NCBI RefSeq assembly: GCF_004331385.1
Contig: NZ_SJON01000016.1
Span: 1-64,000 of the forward strand
DNA length: 64,000 nt
Reading direction: 5' to 3'
From: Enterobacter quasihormaechei
GTDB lineage: Bacteria; Pseudomonadota; Gammaproteobacteria; Enterobacterales; Enterobacteriaceae
The position numbers were made by a program, and so were the translations under genes. Shown here in pieces: positions 28,128 to 36,943 of the stretch. The stretch's first letter is position 1; each line of letters starts with the position of its first letter. The notes below the pieces were generated by a model. That model ran no database searches, was not told the origin of the DNA, and saw only the letters and a program-made list of their open reading frames with translations.

Positions 28128-30224
28128 GTGCATAACGATAAGCATTATCCCTTCATAAAAGTCGGCATGACGGCGCTGGCGCTGCTGGTCGCTCCGTTCG
28201 CGCTTCAGGCGCAGGATAAAGCCGCTGAGGCCTCTCAGGGGACCCAGGACTCGCTTAACATTGATGCCGCCGATCAGCAGGCACCCGGGACCACAAAAAC
28301 CACAGACGATGCCTCAACCGGCAACGGTGGCGGGCAAAAAGTCGCCTCGGCGAGCCAGCCAGCAACGCCGCTGGTGCCCGGCACCGCCACCTGGGACAGC
28401 TTCCATGGGCAGCTTAACGCGCAGAAATACAGCCCATTGACCCAGATCACGGCGGATAACGTCGGTAAATTAACGAAAGTGTGGGAGTTCCATACCGGCG
28501 ACGTCTCGGATGGCAAAGGCGATACGCCTGCGACCGTATGGTCCGCAACGCCCATTTTCGCTAATGACACGCTCTATATCGGCACCCCTTTCGATCGCCT
28601 GATTGCGCTGGATCCGGGCACGGGTAAAGAGAAGTGGCACTATGACACCAAATCGTCGCGCAAGGCGCTGACCCAGCCGGTGCTCAAAAACCGCGGCGTT
28701 TCCTACTGGCAGGCAAAACAACCGGTGAACGGTCAGGCATGCCAGAAAATCGTCTATATGGGCACCGTTGACGGCAAGCTCTTTGCGCTGGACGCCGATT
28801 CAGGCAAACCGTGCAGCGGCTTTGCGGACAACGGCGTGCTGGATCTGAACCAGTGGAACACCGTTAACGCCAAGTATCCGCTCTCTGTCCTGCAACCGCC
28901 AACCGTCGTCGGCAACCATCTGCTGGTAGGCTGGGCCGGGAAAGACTGGGCCTATGCCGAAGCGCCTCCTGGCACCGTATTTTCATTCAACGCACAGACC
29001 GGCGAGCGTGAATGGACCTTTGACGCGATCCCGGAAGAGATCCGCAAGCGTACCGGTACCGCCAACGTCTGGACGCACATGTCTGCCGATGAGGCCAACG
29101 GCCTGGTCTATCTCCCGGTCTCGTCTCCGTCTCCCAACTACTGGGGCGGTAACCGCGTCGACGCTATTCCGCTTGGCACCTCCACCACTGCGCTGGACAT
29201 CAACACCGGTAAAGTGGTCTGGTCTCGCCAGTGGGTACACCACGACGTCTGGGACTACGACATCAACTCCGCGCCAACGCTGATGGATATCACCGTAGAC
29301 GGCAAACAGATCCCGGCGCTGGTTCAGGCCACCAAGCAGGGCTTCCTGTTTGTGGTTAACCGCCTGACGGGAGAGGACGTATGGCCTATCGAAGAACGTC
29401 CGGTTCCGCAGGGCGATGGTTCGGTGCAGGGCGAAGTGCTCTCGCCTACACAGCCGTTCCCGACCAAACCTGCGCCGCTGCTCGACCAGTCGAAAAAGCC
29501 GGAAATCTGGAAGCTGGCGGATATCGTCGGTGGCGGCCAGTGTTCCCGCCTGTGGGATAACCTGACCTATGAGGGAATGTACACCCCGCCGACCACCAAA
29601 GGCGAAGGCACGCTCACCTATCCCGATAGCGCCGGCGGCGTGCAGTGGGGCGGGGTGGCGTTCGATCCGCAAAAACAGATCGCCATCGTCAATACTTCGC
29701 ATATCGTCCAGTACGTGAAGCTTTACAGCCGTGAAGATTACGATAACGCAGACAAAGACTCCGGCAACGAAAGCGGTTTTGCCCCACAGGAAGGCGCTCC
29801 GTACGGCATGCGTCTGCTGGTGGCGAGCAACTGGCTGGGCATGCCGTGCTGGAAGCCGCCGTTTGGCGAAATCGTGGCGCTGGATATGCACACGGGCGAT
29901 GTGAAATGGCGTCGTCCGGTTGGCGCCTCCCAGCAGTATGGCTTCTTCATGCCGGAAAGCTGGGGTTCGCCTACCATTGGTGGCCCGGCCGTGACGGCGG
30001 GCGGCGTGATCTTCATCGGTGCCTCTATGGATGCCAAAGTGCGCGCCTACTCGGTGGAAACCGGTGAAGAGCTGTGGTCCGATCAGGCAGAAGCCCCGGC
30101 GGTAGCGAACCCGTCCGTCTATGAGTATAAAGGCCGCCAGTACGTGGCCTTCGTGGCGGGCGGAAACACGATCCTGAAGGACCAGGTAGGAGACCAGGTA
30201 GTGGTTTACGCGCTGCCTGAATAG
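28128..30224 (+). CDS. PQQ-dependent dehydrogenase, glucose/quinate/shikimate family
   Basis: Periplasmic quinoprotein that oxidises a sugar or polyol and passes electrons to the respiratory chain. Translation starts at a GTG with GAGGAG upstream, overlapping the end of the previous gene. The 698-residue product has a signal peptide (cleavage after about residue 27), a low-complexity linker to about residue 80, then the eight-bladed propeller: KVWEFHTGDVSDGKG, RLIALDPGTGKEKWHYD, GVSYW, VYLPVSSPSPNYWGGNR, the active-site strand VHHDVWDYDINSAPTL and the terminal GEELWSDQAEAPAVANPSVYEYKGRQYV. Matches E. coli Gcd along its soluble domain but lacks the five fused N-terminal helices. PQQ synthesis genes are not in the window. 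Confidence 0.9.
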   Translation: MHNDKHYPFIKVGMTALALLVAPFALQAQDKAAEASQGTQDSLNIDAADQQAPGTTKTTDDASTGNGGGQKVASASQPATPLVPGTATWDSFHGQLNAQKYSPLTQITADNVGKLTKVWEFHTGDVSDGKGDTPATVWSATPIFANDTLYIGTPFDRLIALDPGTGKEKWHYDTKSSRKALTQPVLKNRGVSYWQAKQPVNGQACQKIVYMGTVDGKLFALDADSGKPCSGFADNGVLDLNQWNTVNAKYPLSVLQPPTVVGNHLLVGWAGKDWAYAEAPPGTVFSFNAQTGEREWTFDAIPEEIRKRTGTANVWTHMSADEANGLVYLPVSSPSPNYWGGNRVDAIPLGTSTTALDINTGKVVWSRQWVHHDVWDYDINSAPTLMDITVDGKQIPALVQATKQGFLFVVNRLTGEDVWPIEERPVPQGDGSVQGEVLSPTQPFPTKPAPLLDQSKKPEIWKLADIVGGGQCSRLWDNLTYEGMYTPPTTKGEGTLTYPDSAGGVQWGGVAFDPQKQIAIVNTSHIVQYVKLYSREDYDNADKDSGNESGFAPQEGAPYGMRLLVASNWLGMPCWKPPFGEIVALDMHTGDVKWRRPVGASQQYGFFMPESWGSPTIGGPAVTAGGVIFIGASMDAKVRAYSVETGEELWSDQAEAPAVANPSVYEYKGRQYVAFVAGGNTILKDQVGDQVVVYALPE

Positions 30225-30250
30225 TGTTGCCCGGGAAGGGGGAAATAAGC

Positions 30251-30276
30251 GTGGGGCCTGTGGGCCCCACTTTATT
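30251..30276 (+). terminator. Terminator after the PQQ dehydrogenase gene
   Basis: Perfect eight-base stem GTGGGGCC / GGCCCCAC, four-base loop, followed by TTTATTTT. Confidence 0.85.
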
Positions 30277-30302
30277 TTGCCTCTGCCGTTTTAACGGCGC
30301 GC

Positions 30303-30893
30303 TTATTTATCGGCTGATGCCCCGGCGCGCGTGGACATCTGCTCTGCGGACTTCAGGTGCTGCTCAACGACCGGAGTGTGCTCGTTGGCCAGGGCCTTCA
30401 CATCCGGATCGCTGATTTTACTGGCGTCGCTCTGTAGCTTCGACAGCACGTTCTGGTGGTCTTTCACACCGGCGTATTCCATATACATCTTGTCAAAGGC
30501 GTCACCGCGCTGGTTTTCCAGCCTCGACGTCAGGGCCTTATGCGCGGCGTCGGGCTCGGTCGGCAGCTCTACGCCCTTTTTCTGGGCCACGGCCTGGACT
30601 TTGGTCAGGGCGGCGCCGTGATCGTCGACCATTTTCTGGGCGAATGTTTTCACGTCGCTGGTTTGAGCCTTGTCGAGGGCGAGCCTGGCGGCGGCAACTT
30701 CGTTGATATTTGCCTGCGCCATGTCCTTCAACGCATTTTCGTCGCCGGCGCTGAGTTTGGCGTCTGATTGAGCCTGGCCCGCAGCGCTAGTCTGCGCGGC
30801 GCCTGTCGTCTGAGCGTGTACGCCAACGGTGCTGAACATTGCTGCAACTGCTGATACGGCTAGCAGCCTTTTCAGGGTTTTACTCGTGTGCAT
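30303..30893 (-). CDS. DUF4142 periplasmic protein
   Basis: Secreted four-helix, ferritin-like protein of 196 residues, convergent with the PQQ dehydrogenase. Signal peptide to about residue 27 (cleaved before QTTGAAQ), Ala/Gln-rich linker, then the DUF4142 body: DENALKDMAQANINEVAAARLAL, VKTFAQKMVDDHGAALTKV and EQHLKSAEQM. DUF4142 proteins are widespread, often stress-induced and of unknown function. The helical E/H positions could bind metal, but this is not established. Confidence 0.88.
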   Translation of the reverse strand: MHTSKTLKRLLAVSAVAAMFSTVGVHAQTTGAAQTSAAGQAQSDAKLSAGDENALKDMAQANINEVAAARLALDKAQTSDVKTFAQKMVDDHGAALTKVQAVAQKKGVELPTEPDAAHKALTSRLENQRGDAFDKMYMEYAGVKDHQNVLSKLQSDASKISDPDVKALANEHTPVVEQHLKSAEQMSTRAGASADK

Positions 30894-31144
30894 ATTGTTC
30901 TCCTGATGGTCATGGTACAGGTGAGTTTGAGTTGCTTTATGCGCAACCGGGCAGATAAGTGATAACTACCCCGGTCAGTATAGTAGATGAACCTGCTGCG
31001 CCCGCAGTTTACTCGTCAGCATGGCCGGTAATCATAATCAATGGCGCGCTTCTTATTGCTCAATCCATCTACAAAATTGATACGGATCATTTACATATTT
31101 GGTGCTAATGTTAAATATATAGATTCATCAACAGGAGGAATGAT

Positions 31145-31423
31145 ATGAAAAAAGCACTATTAGGGACTGTATTGGCTTTAACGGTAGCAAGCTTTGGCGC
31201 ATCTGCGGCAGATATGATTTCCAAGGATGAAGCGCACCACTTCAAACTGGAATATCTGGGTAACGTATCTGTAGGGGCTTCAGGTGGACAAATTTCTTCA
31301 CCTTCAGATCTTCATGAAAAACTCTCAAAACTGGCAGACGAGAAGGGCGGGAAATACTACGTCATCATTGCTGCTCGTGAGCATGGCCCGAACTTCCAGG
31401 CCGTAGCGGAAGTTTTCAAATAA
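31145..31423 (+). CDS. YdgH/BhsA/McbA-like (DUF1471) secreted protein
   Basis: Small periplasmic stress protein of 92 residues with signal peptide MKKALLGTVLALTVASFGASA and a mature DUF1471 domain (LEYLGNVSVGASGGQISSPSDLHEKLSKLADEKGGKYYVIIAAREHGPNFQAVAEVFK in sections). AGGAGG lies before the ATG. Relatives affect biofilm and stress resistance. A strong terminator follows, so it is monocistronic. Confidence 0.9.
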   Translation: MKKALLGTVLALTVASFGASAADMISKDEAHHFKLEYLGNVSVGASGGQISSPSDLHEKLSKLADEKGGKYYVIIAAREHGPNFQAVAEVFK

Positions 31424-31440
31424 TCTTCACGATTAAAGAG

Positions 31441-31465
31441 AACCGGGCATGGCGCCCGGTTTTTT
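31441..31465 (+). terminator. Terminator after the DUF1471 gene
   Basis: Perfect eight-base stem AACCGGGC / GCCCGGTT with a five-base loop, followed by TTTT; also close to the 3' end of the convergent hydrolase gene. Confidence 0.88.
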
Positions 31466-31482
31466 ATGGATAATCTACGTCT

Positions 31483-32319
31483 TTATGAGCGAATAAATGC
31501 CAGAATATCGGCGTTTATGGTATCGGCATGCGTGGTATGCATCCCGTGCGGGAAGCCTGGATAAATTTTAAGTTCGCTGTTTGCGAGCAGCTTGTCCTGT
31601 AGAAGGGCGGCATTTTTATACGGTACGACCTGATCGTCATCGCCCTGCAACACAAGGACAGGAACCGTGATGGCTTTGAGATCGTCCGTCTGGTCGGTCT
31701 CTGAAAACGCCTTAATGCCTTCATAGTGGGCTTTGGCGCTACCGATCATACCCTGACGCCACCAGTTCTGGATCGTGCCCTGCGAAACGTCTGCTCCGTC
31801 CCGGTTAAATCCATAGAACGGACCGCTGGCGACGTCGAGGTAAAACTGGGCGCGGTTAGCTGCCAGCGCCTGGCGGAAGCCGTCGAACACCTCAATGGGC
31901 GTTCCGCCGGGGTTAGCGTCGGTTTTGACCATCAGCGGTGGAACGGCGCTAACCAGTACCGCTTTGGCCACTCGCCCCTGAGGCTGACCGTACTTCGCCA
32001 CGTATCTGGCGACCTGGCCTCCGCCGGTGGAGTGGCCGACGTGCACGGCATTACGCAGATCGAGGCTTTCGACCACAGCCGATGCGTCGGAGGCATAATG
32101 ATCCATATCGTGACCTTCACTCACCTGATCGGAACGACCATGACCGCGACGGTCGATGGCGATGACGCGGAAGCCTTCGGCAAGGAAAAAGAGCATCTGG
32201 TTATCCCAGTCATCGGCGCTCAGCGGCCAGCCGTGATGGAAAACAATAGGCTGCGCCTCTTTCGGACCCCAGTCTTTGTAATAAATACTGACACCATCTT
32301 TCGTTGTTACGAATGCCAT
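31483..32319 (-). CDS. Alpha/beta hydrolase of the non-haem chloroperoxidase/arylesterase family
   Basis: Hydrolase of 278 residues. The family signature is complete: [16 protein letters not shown] near residue 27 (oxyanion hole), [10 protein letters not shown], nucleophile Ser97 in GHSTGGG, the acid in [10 protein letters not shown] and the histidine in FPHGMHTTH. Such enzymes are esterases that can also perform cofactor-free perhydrolysis and halogenation. No signal peptide and no operon partner; natural substrate unknown. Confidence 0.88.
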   Translation of the reverse strand: MAFVTTKDGVSIYYKDWGPKEAQPIVFHHGWPLSADDWDNQMLFFLAEGFRVIAIDRRGHGRSDQVSEGHDMDHYASDASAVVESLDLRNAVHVGHSTGGGQVARYVAKYGQPQGRVAKAVLVSAVPPLMVKTDANPGGTPIEVFDGFRQALAANRAQFYLDVASGPFYGFNRDGADVSQGTIQNWWRQGMIGSAKAHYEGIKAFSETDQTDDLKAITVPVLVLQGDDDQVVPYKNAALLQDKLLANSELKIYPGFPHGMHTTHADTINADILAFIRS

Positions 32320-32553
32320 ATTTCAGACTCCTCTGCTAATGGCAAAAATGTGTGAAGGCTAAGTAAATAGCCCAGCATTTAAGAACGTAATAAAATTGAC
32401 TTATATTAATCTTATTACCGATATATCCGCTTAAAGTGTAGAAGGGTTCCTGAAAACAGTTATAGGTTTATTTTATAGGGTCATTATAAATTTTAAACGA
32501 AATAGCCCCTATACACGCCGGGGCACTGTTATTTTTCCGATGGGCTTATTATT

Positions 32554-32582
32554 GGCCGGGCAGAGGCCACCGCCGCCCGGCC
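32554..32582 (-). terminator. Terminator after ldhA
   Basis: Eight-base stem GGCCGGGC / GCCCGGCC with a 13-base loop directly after the ldhA stop; the T-run on the minus strand is poor (AATAATAAG), so efficiency is uncertain. Confidence 0.5.
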
Positions 32583-32590
32583 TGAAGGTC

Positions 32591-33580
32591 TTAAACGATC
32601 GCGTTAGGGCACGGTTCGCCCTTATCAAGCTGCTGTAAATTGCCCAGCGTGGTTTCCGAAATGCTGATCAGCGCTTCGGCGGTCAGAAACGCCTGGTGTC
32701 CGGTAAACAACACGTTGTGGCAGGCCGACAGGCGACGGAATACGTCGTCCTGGATCACGTCGTTAGATTTATCCTCAAAGAACAGATCGCGTTCGTTCTC
32801 ATACACGTCCATACCCAACGCGCCGATTTTTTGCGTTTTCAACGCTTCGATAGCGGCCTGAGAGTCGATCAGCCCGCCGCGGCTGGTGTTAATGATCATC
32901 ACGCCGTCTTTCATCTGGTCGAACGCCGACTGGTTAAGCAGGTGATAGTTTTCAGGCGTCAGCGGGCAGTGCAGGGAGATGACGTCCGACTGGGAGAAAA
33001 GCGTTTTCAGATCGACATACTCCACCCCCAACTCCAGCGCAGCGGCGCTTGGGTACGGATCGAACGCCAGCAAGCGCATGCCGAAACCTTTCAGGATGCG
33101 AAGGGCGGCTACGCCGATTTTGCCGGTACCGATCACGCCAGCGGTTTTACCGTACATGGTGAAGCCGGTCAGCCCTTCCAGAGAGAAGTTAGCATCACGG
33201 GTACGCTGATAGGCGCGGTGAATACGACGGTTGAGCGACATCATCATGCCAACGGCGTGCTCTGCCACCGCTTCCGGAGAATAGGCCGGGACGCGCACGA
33301 CCTTCAGGCCCAGCTCTTTGGCGGCATCAAGATCGACGTTGTTAAAGCCCGCGCAGCGCAGGGCTATGTATTTCACGCCCTGTTTTTTCAACTCTTCCAG
33401 CACCGGTCGGCTACCATCATCGTTAACGAAGATACATACGCCTTCACAGCCGTGGGCGGTTTTAGCCGTCTTTTCAGTCAGCAGAAAGTCGAAAAATTCA
33501 AGATCGAAACCGTACGTCTCGTTAACATGTTGCAGATACTTTTTGTCGTACTGCTTTGTGCTATATACCGCGAGTTTCAT
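32591..33580 (-). CDS. ldhA: Fermentative D-lactate dehydrogenase LdhA
   Basis: NAD-dependent reduction of pyruvate to D-lactate in fermentation. The 329-residue product matches E. coli LdhA in length and sequence (MKLAVYSTKQYDKKYLQ), with the cofactor loop GTGKIGVAALRILKGFG at about residue 151, the INTSRGGLID strand containing the catalytic Arg and the GHQAFLT motif with the catalytic His near residue 296. It is divergent from ydbH, as in E. coli. Confidence 0.97.
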   Translation of the reverse strand: MKLAVYSTKQYDKKYLQHVNETYGFDLEFFDFLLTEKTAKTAHGCEGVCIFVNDDGSRPVLEELKKQGVKYIALRCAGFNNVDLDAAKELGLKVVRVPAYSPEAVAEHAVGMMMSLNRRIHRAYQRTRDANFSLEGLTGFTMYGKTAGVIGTGKIGVAALRILKGFGMRLLAFDPYPSAAALELGVEYVDLKTLFSQSDVISLHCPLTPENYHLLNQSAFDQMKDGVMIINTSRGGLIDSQAAIEALKTQKIGALGMDVYENERDLFFEDKSNDVIQDDVFRRLSACHNVLFTGHQAFLTAEALISISETTLGNLQQLDKGEPCPNAIV

Positions 33581-33790
33581 AAGACTTTCTCCAGTGATTT
33601 TGGAACCACGTTAGCATGTTTAAAATTATCTTACAATTTTTCAAAATTCATTGAAATCAATAAGTTCTATGAATTATTGTAGAGCATCTACTCTTAAAAA
33701 TGGCATAACCTTCAACTGACTGGCTAAACATGCGACAATGAGCGGCAAGAACGGCTTATTTATTTCGCAAAATCAGGATATTAACTGCCC

Positions 33791-36430
33791 ATGAAGGGTA
33801 AATACAAAGCCGCAATCGCGCTATTACTGCTGCTGTTAATCGTGCCGCTGACGCTGCTGATGACGCTCGCCCAGTGGGTGCCCACGCTCGCCGGGATCTG
33901 GCTTCCCGTTGGAACGCGCATCGCATTTGAAAAAAGCCCGCGGCTAACGCGCCACGCCCTGATTATTCCCGATCTTCGCTATCTGGTAGAAGAGTGCGAA
34001 ATTGCCCGCGTCGAAAACGTGACCCTGTCACACCCAAGCCGCTGGGATCTGGATATCGGCACGCTTGAACTCAACTCTGTCTGCCTGAGCAAATTACCGC
34101 AATCAGCGCCTTCGACGGTGGCGCCGAAAACGCTGGCACAGTGGCAGGCCATCCTGCCCAACACCTGGCTGACCATCCACCGCTTTACTCTTTCCCCCTG
34201 GCAGCAGTGGGAAGGTGAGCTGCATGCCTCCCTGACCCCAGCCCGCCAGGACATCACCTATAAGGGAGAGCAGGTGAGCATTAAGGGGCAGCTGCACGGC
34301 CAGACGCTTTCTGTAAGCCAGTTCGATGTACAGCTGCCGGACCAGCCTCAGCCCGTGAAGCTGGTGGGTGAATTTACCCTGCCGCTGGTGCCGGACGGCG
34401 TGCCGGTGAAGGGGCATACGGTCGCCACCTTTAACGTGCCACAGTTATCCTCGCTGGTCGATGCCGATCTGGACTGGGAAGGCAATCAGGGCCAGCTGGT
34501 GGTGATGGCGCGGGAGAACCCCGAGCCGCTGCTCGATTTACCGTGGCAGATCACCGCCCAGCAGCTAACGATCAGCGACGGACGCTGGAACTTGTCAGCC
34601 TCCGGTATGCCGATGAGCGGACGCGTCGGTCTGAAGGTGGATAACTGGCAGCAGGGGCTGGAGAAAGCTACCTTCACGGGGCGCCTCAACGTGGTGACCC
34701 AGGGGGATGCGGGTAAGGGCAACGCGGTGCTGAATATCGGTCCCGGCTCCCTCAGCATGGAAAACAGCGCGATGCCGCTGCACCTGAGCGGGGAAGCCAA
34801 GCAAAACGATCTGATCCTGTATGCCAGACTCCCGGCGAAACTGACCGGCAGCCTTTACGATCCGCAGCTTACGTTTGAGCCCGGCGCATTATTGCGCTCG
34901 CGCGGGCGCATCATCGACTCGCTGGATATCGATGAGATCCGCTGGCCGCTGGCGGGCGTGAAGCTGACCCAAAAGGGCGTGGATGGCCGCCTGCAAGCCA
35001 TTCTGCGGGCGCATGAAAACGAAATGGGCGATTTTGAGCTGCATCTTGACGGCCAGGCTAACGACTTTTTACCCGATAACGGTCTGTGGCAGTGGCGCTA
35101 CTGGGGGAAAGGGAACTTCACGCCGATGAACGCGCGCTGGGATGTCCGGGGAACCGGGGAGTGGCGCGACAACGTTATTGAGCTGACGGATCTTTCCACG
35201 GGTTTCGACAAATTACAGTACGGCACGATGCTGGTCAGCAAACCGCGCCTGGTGCTGGATCGCCCGGTGCGCTGGTCGCGCGACCCGGCTAACCCTGGCT
35301 TCAGCGGCGCGCTCGCGCTCAATGCCGGGCAAACGAGCTTCTCGGGCGGAAGCGTGCTGCCACCGTCCGTGTTGACCTTCAGCGTTGAGGGGACAGACCC
35401 GACGGTGTTCCAGTTTAAGGGAGACCTTCACGCTGACGACATCGGCCCGGTACGGGTAAATGGCCGCTGGGATGGCGAACGCCTTCGCGGTCAGGCCTGG
35501 TGGCCAAAACAGTCTCTTACGGTGTTCCAGCCGCTGATCCCGCCAGAGTGGAAAATGACCCTGCGCGGCGGCGAAATGTACGCTCAGGTGGCCTTCTCGG
35601 CGGCGCCCGATCAGGGCTTTGAGGCAGGTGGGCACGGGGTGCTGAAAGCGGGCAGCGCGTGGATGCCGGATAACGAGATTAACGGCGTTGACTTTGTCCT
35701 GCCGTTCCGCCTGAGCCAGGGCACCTGGTCGCTGGGCACGCGGGGGCCGGTAACGTTACGTATCAGCGAGGTGAAAAACCTGGTCACGGCCCGAAATATC
35801 ACTGCGGATCTCCAGGGCGATTATCCGTGGACCGAAGCAAACCCGCTCCTGCTCACCAACGTGAAGGTCGAAGCGCTCGGCGGTAAAATCACCATGCAGC
35901 AGCTGAGAATGCCGCAGCACGATCCGGCTTTGCTGCGCGTGGATAATATTTCCTCCAGCGAACTGATAAGCGCGGTAAATCCGAAGCAGTTTGCCATGTC
36001 CGGCCCGGTGAGCGGCGCGCTGCCGTTCTGGCTGGACAATGAAAAATGGATCATTAAAGATGGCTGGCTGACCAACCCGGGGCCGATGACGCTGCGCATC
36101 GACCAGGACACGGCGGATGCCATTGTGAAAGACAACGTGGTTGCCGGGGCGGCGATCAACTGGCTCCGCTATATGGAAATTTCGCAGTCGTGGACGAAGC
36201 TCAATGTGGATAATCTGGGGGTGTTGACCATGCAGGCCGCCATCAAAGGCATCAGCCACGTCGAGGGCAAAAGCAGCTTCGTGAACCTGAATTACACCCA
36301 TGAAGAGAATATTTTTACCCTCTGGCGCAGTCTGCGCTTTGGGGACAATTTGCAAACATGGTTTGAGCAACATGCGGCGATACCCCTTCTCCGCAGTGCG
36401 ACAGGCAAGGAAAGTGAGGAACAACGATGA
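33791..36430 (+). CDS. ydbH: AsmA-like intermembrane lipid-transport protein YdbH
   Basis: Inner-membrane-anchored protein of 879 residues that, with TamB and YhdP, carries phospholipids to the outer membrane in E. coli. One N-terminal membrane helix (AIALLLLLLIVPLTLLMTLAQWV) is followed by a very long beta-rich periplasmic part forming the hydrophobic groove (for example LVGEFTLPLVPDGVPVKGH, VEALGGKITMQQLRM). The stop overlaps the ynbE start by four bases, so ydbH-ynbE-ydbL form one operon. Confidence 0.94.
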   Translation: MKGKYKAAIALLLLLLIVPLTLLMTLAQWVPTLAGIWLPVGTRIAFEKSPRLTRHALIIPDLRYLVEECEIARVENVTLSHPSRWDLDIGTLELNSVCLSKLPQSAPSTVAPKTLAQWQAILPNTWLTIHRFTLSPWQQWEGELHASLTPARQDITYKGEQVSIKGQLHGQTLSVSQFDVQLPDQPQPVKLVGEFTLPLVPDGVPVKGHTVATFNVPQLSSLVDADLDWEGNQGQLVVMARENPEPLLDLPWQITAQQLTISDGRWNLSASGMPMSGRVGLKVDNWQQGLEKATFTGRLNVVTQGDAGKGNAVLNIGPGSLSMENSAMPLHLSGEAKQNDLILYARLPAKLTGSLYDPQLTFEPGALLRSRGRIIDSLDIDEIRWPLAGVKLTQKGVDGRLQAILRAHENEMGDFELHLDGQANDFLPDNGLWQWRYWGKGNFTPMNARWDVRGTGEWRDNVIELTDLSTGFDKLQYGTMLVSKPRLVLDRPVRWSRDPANPGFSGALALNAGQTSFSGGSVLPPSVLTFSVEGTDPTVFQFKGDLHADDIGPVRVNGRWDGERLRGQAWWPKQSLTVFQPLIPPEWKMTLRGGEMYAQVAFSAAPDQGFEAGGHGVLKAGSAWMPDNEINGVDFVLPFRLSQGTWSLGTRGPVTLRISEVKNLVTARNITADLQGDYPWTEANPLLLTNVKVEALGGKITMQQLRMPQHDPALLRVDNISSSELISAVNPKQFAMSGPVSGALPFWLDNEKWIIKDGWLTNPGPMTLRIDQDTADAIVKDNVVAGAAINWLRYMEISQSWTKLNVDNLGVLTMQAAIKGISHVEGKSSFVNLNYTHEENIFTLWRSLRFGDNLQTWFEQHAAIPLLRSATGKESEEQR

Positions 36431-36618
36431 AAAAGAGGGCTGGTGTACTCACCGTGGCCGTCGTCGCGCTGCTGTCAGGCTGCACGCCGCGCATTGAAGT
36501 GGCGGCGCCCAAGGAGCCGATCACCATCAACATGAACGTGAAAATCGAGCATGAAATCCATATCAAAGTGGATAAAGACGTTGAAGCCCTGCTGAAGTCC
36601 CGCAGCGATCTGTTCTGA
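36427..36618 (+). CDS. ynbE: YnbE outer-membrane lipoprotein
   Basis: Lipoprotein of 63 residues with lipobox LLSGC (Cys19) and the conserved ITINMNVKIEHEIHIKVDKD strand. In E. coli YnbE is the outer-membrane partner that extends the YdbH groove. Overlaps ydbH by four bases. Confidence 0.94.
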   Translation: MKKRAGVLTVAVVALLSGCTPRIEVAAPKEPITINMNVKIEHEIHIKVDKDVEALLKSRSDLF

Positions 36619-36625
36619 GGATGCC

Positions 36626-36943
36626 ATGAAACGATTAGTTCTGATGTTACTGGCGCTGGGGATGAACGTTCACGCCGCCACGCTGACGCTCAACGATGCG
36701 CGCGCCCAGGGACGCGTAGGGGAAACCCTGAGCGGCTATCTGGCGCCCGTTCAGCACGACGCTGAAACGCTGGCGCTGGTGAACCGTATCAACGCCGCGC
36801 GTACGGAAAGCTATCAGCAGCTCGCTGACGATAATAATTTGCCCGTCGACGAGGTGGCGAAAATGGCGGGACAAAAGCTGGTGGCGCGCGCCCAGCCGGG
36901 CGAGTACGTGAAGGGGATTAACGGCAAGTGGCTGAAAAAATAG
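36626..36943 (+). CDS. ydbL: YdbL (DUF1318) periplasmic protein
   Basis: Secreted protein of 105 residues with signal MKRLVLMLLALGMNVHA and the DUF1318 body (ARAQGRVGETLSGYLAPV, NRINAARTESYQQLADDNNLPVDEVAKMAGQKL). It modulates YnbE-YdbH assembly in E. coli. It starts seven bases after ynbE and ends on the base before the convergent feaR gene, leaving no spacer. Confidence 0.94.
   Translation: MKRLVLMLLALGMNVHAATLTLNDARAQGRVGETLSGYLAPVQHDAETLALVNRINAARTESYQQLADDNNLPVDEVAKMAGQKLVARAQPGEYVKGINGKWLKK

Noticed and set aside
27667-28158. 163-residue open frame overlapping the small membrane protein gene
   Set aside because: The product is Arg/His-rich with no domain; the overlapping frame at 27752 has four clear membrane helices and a good ribosome binding site.
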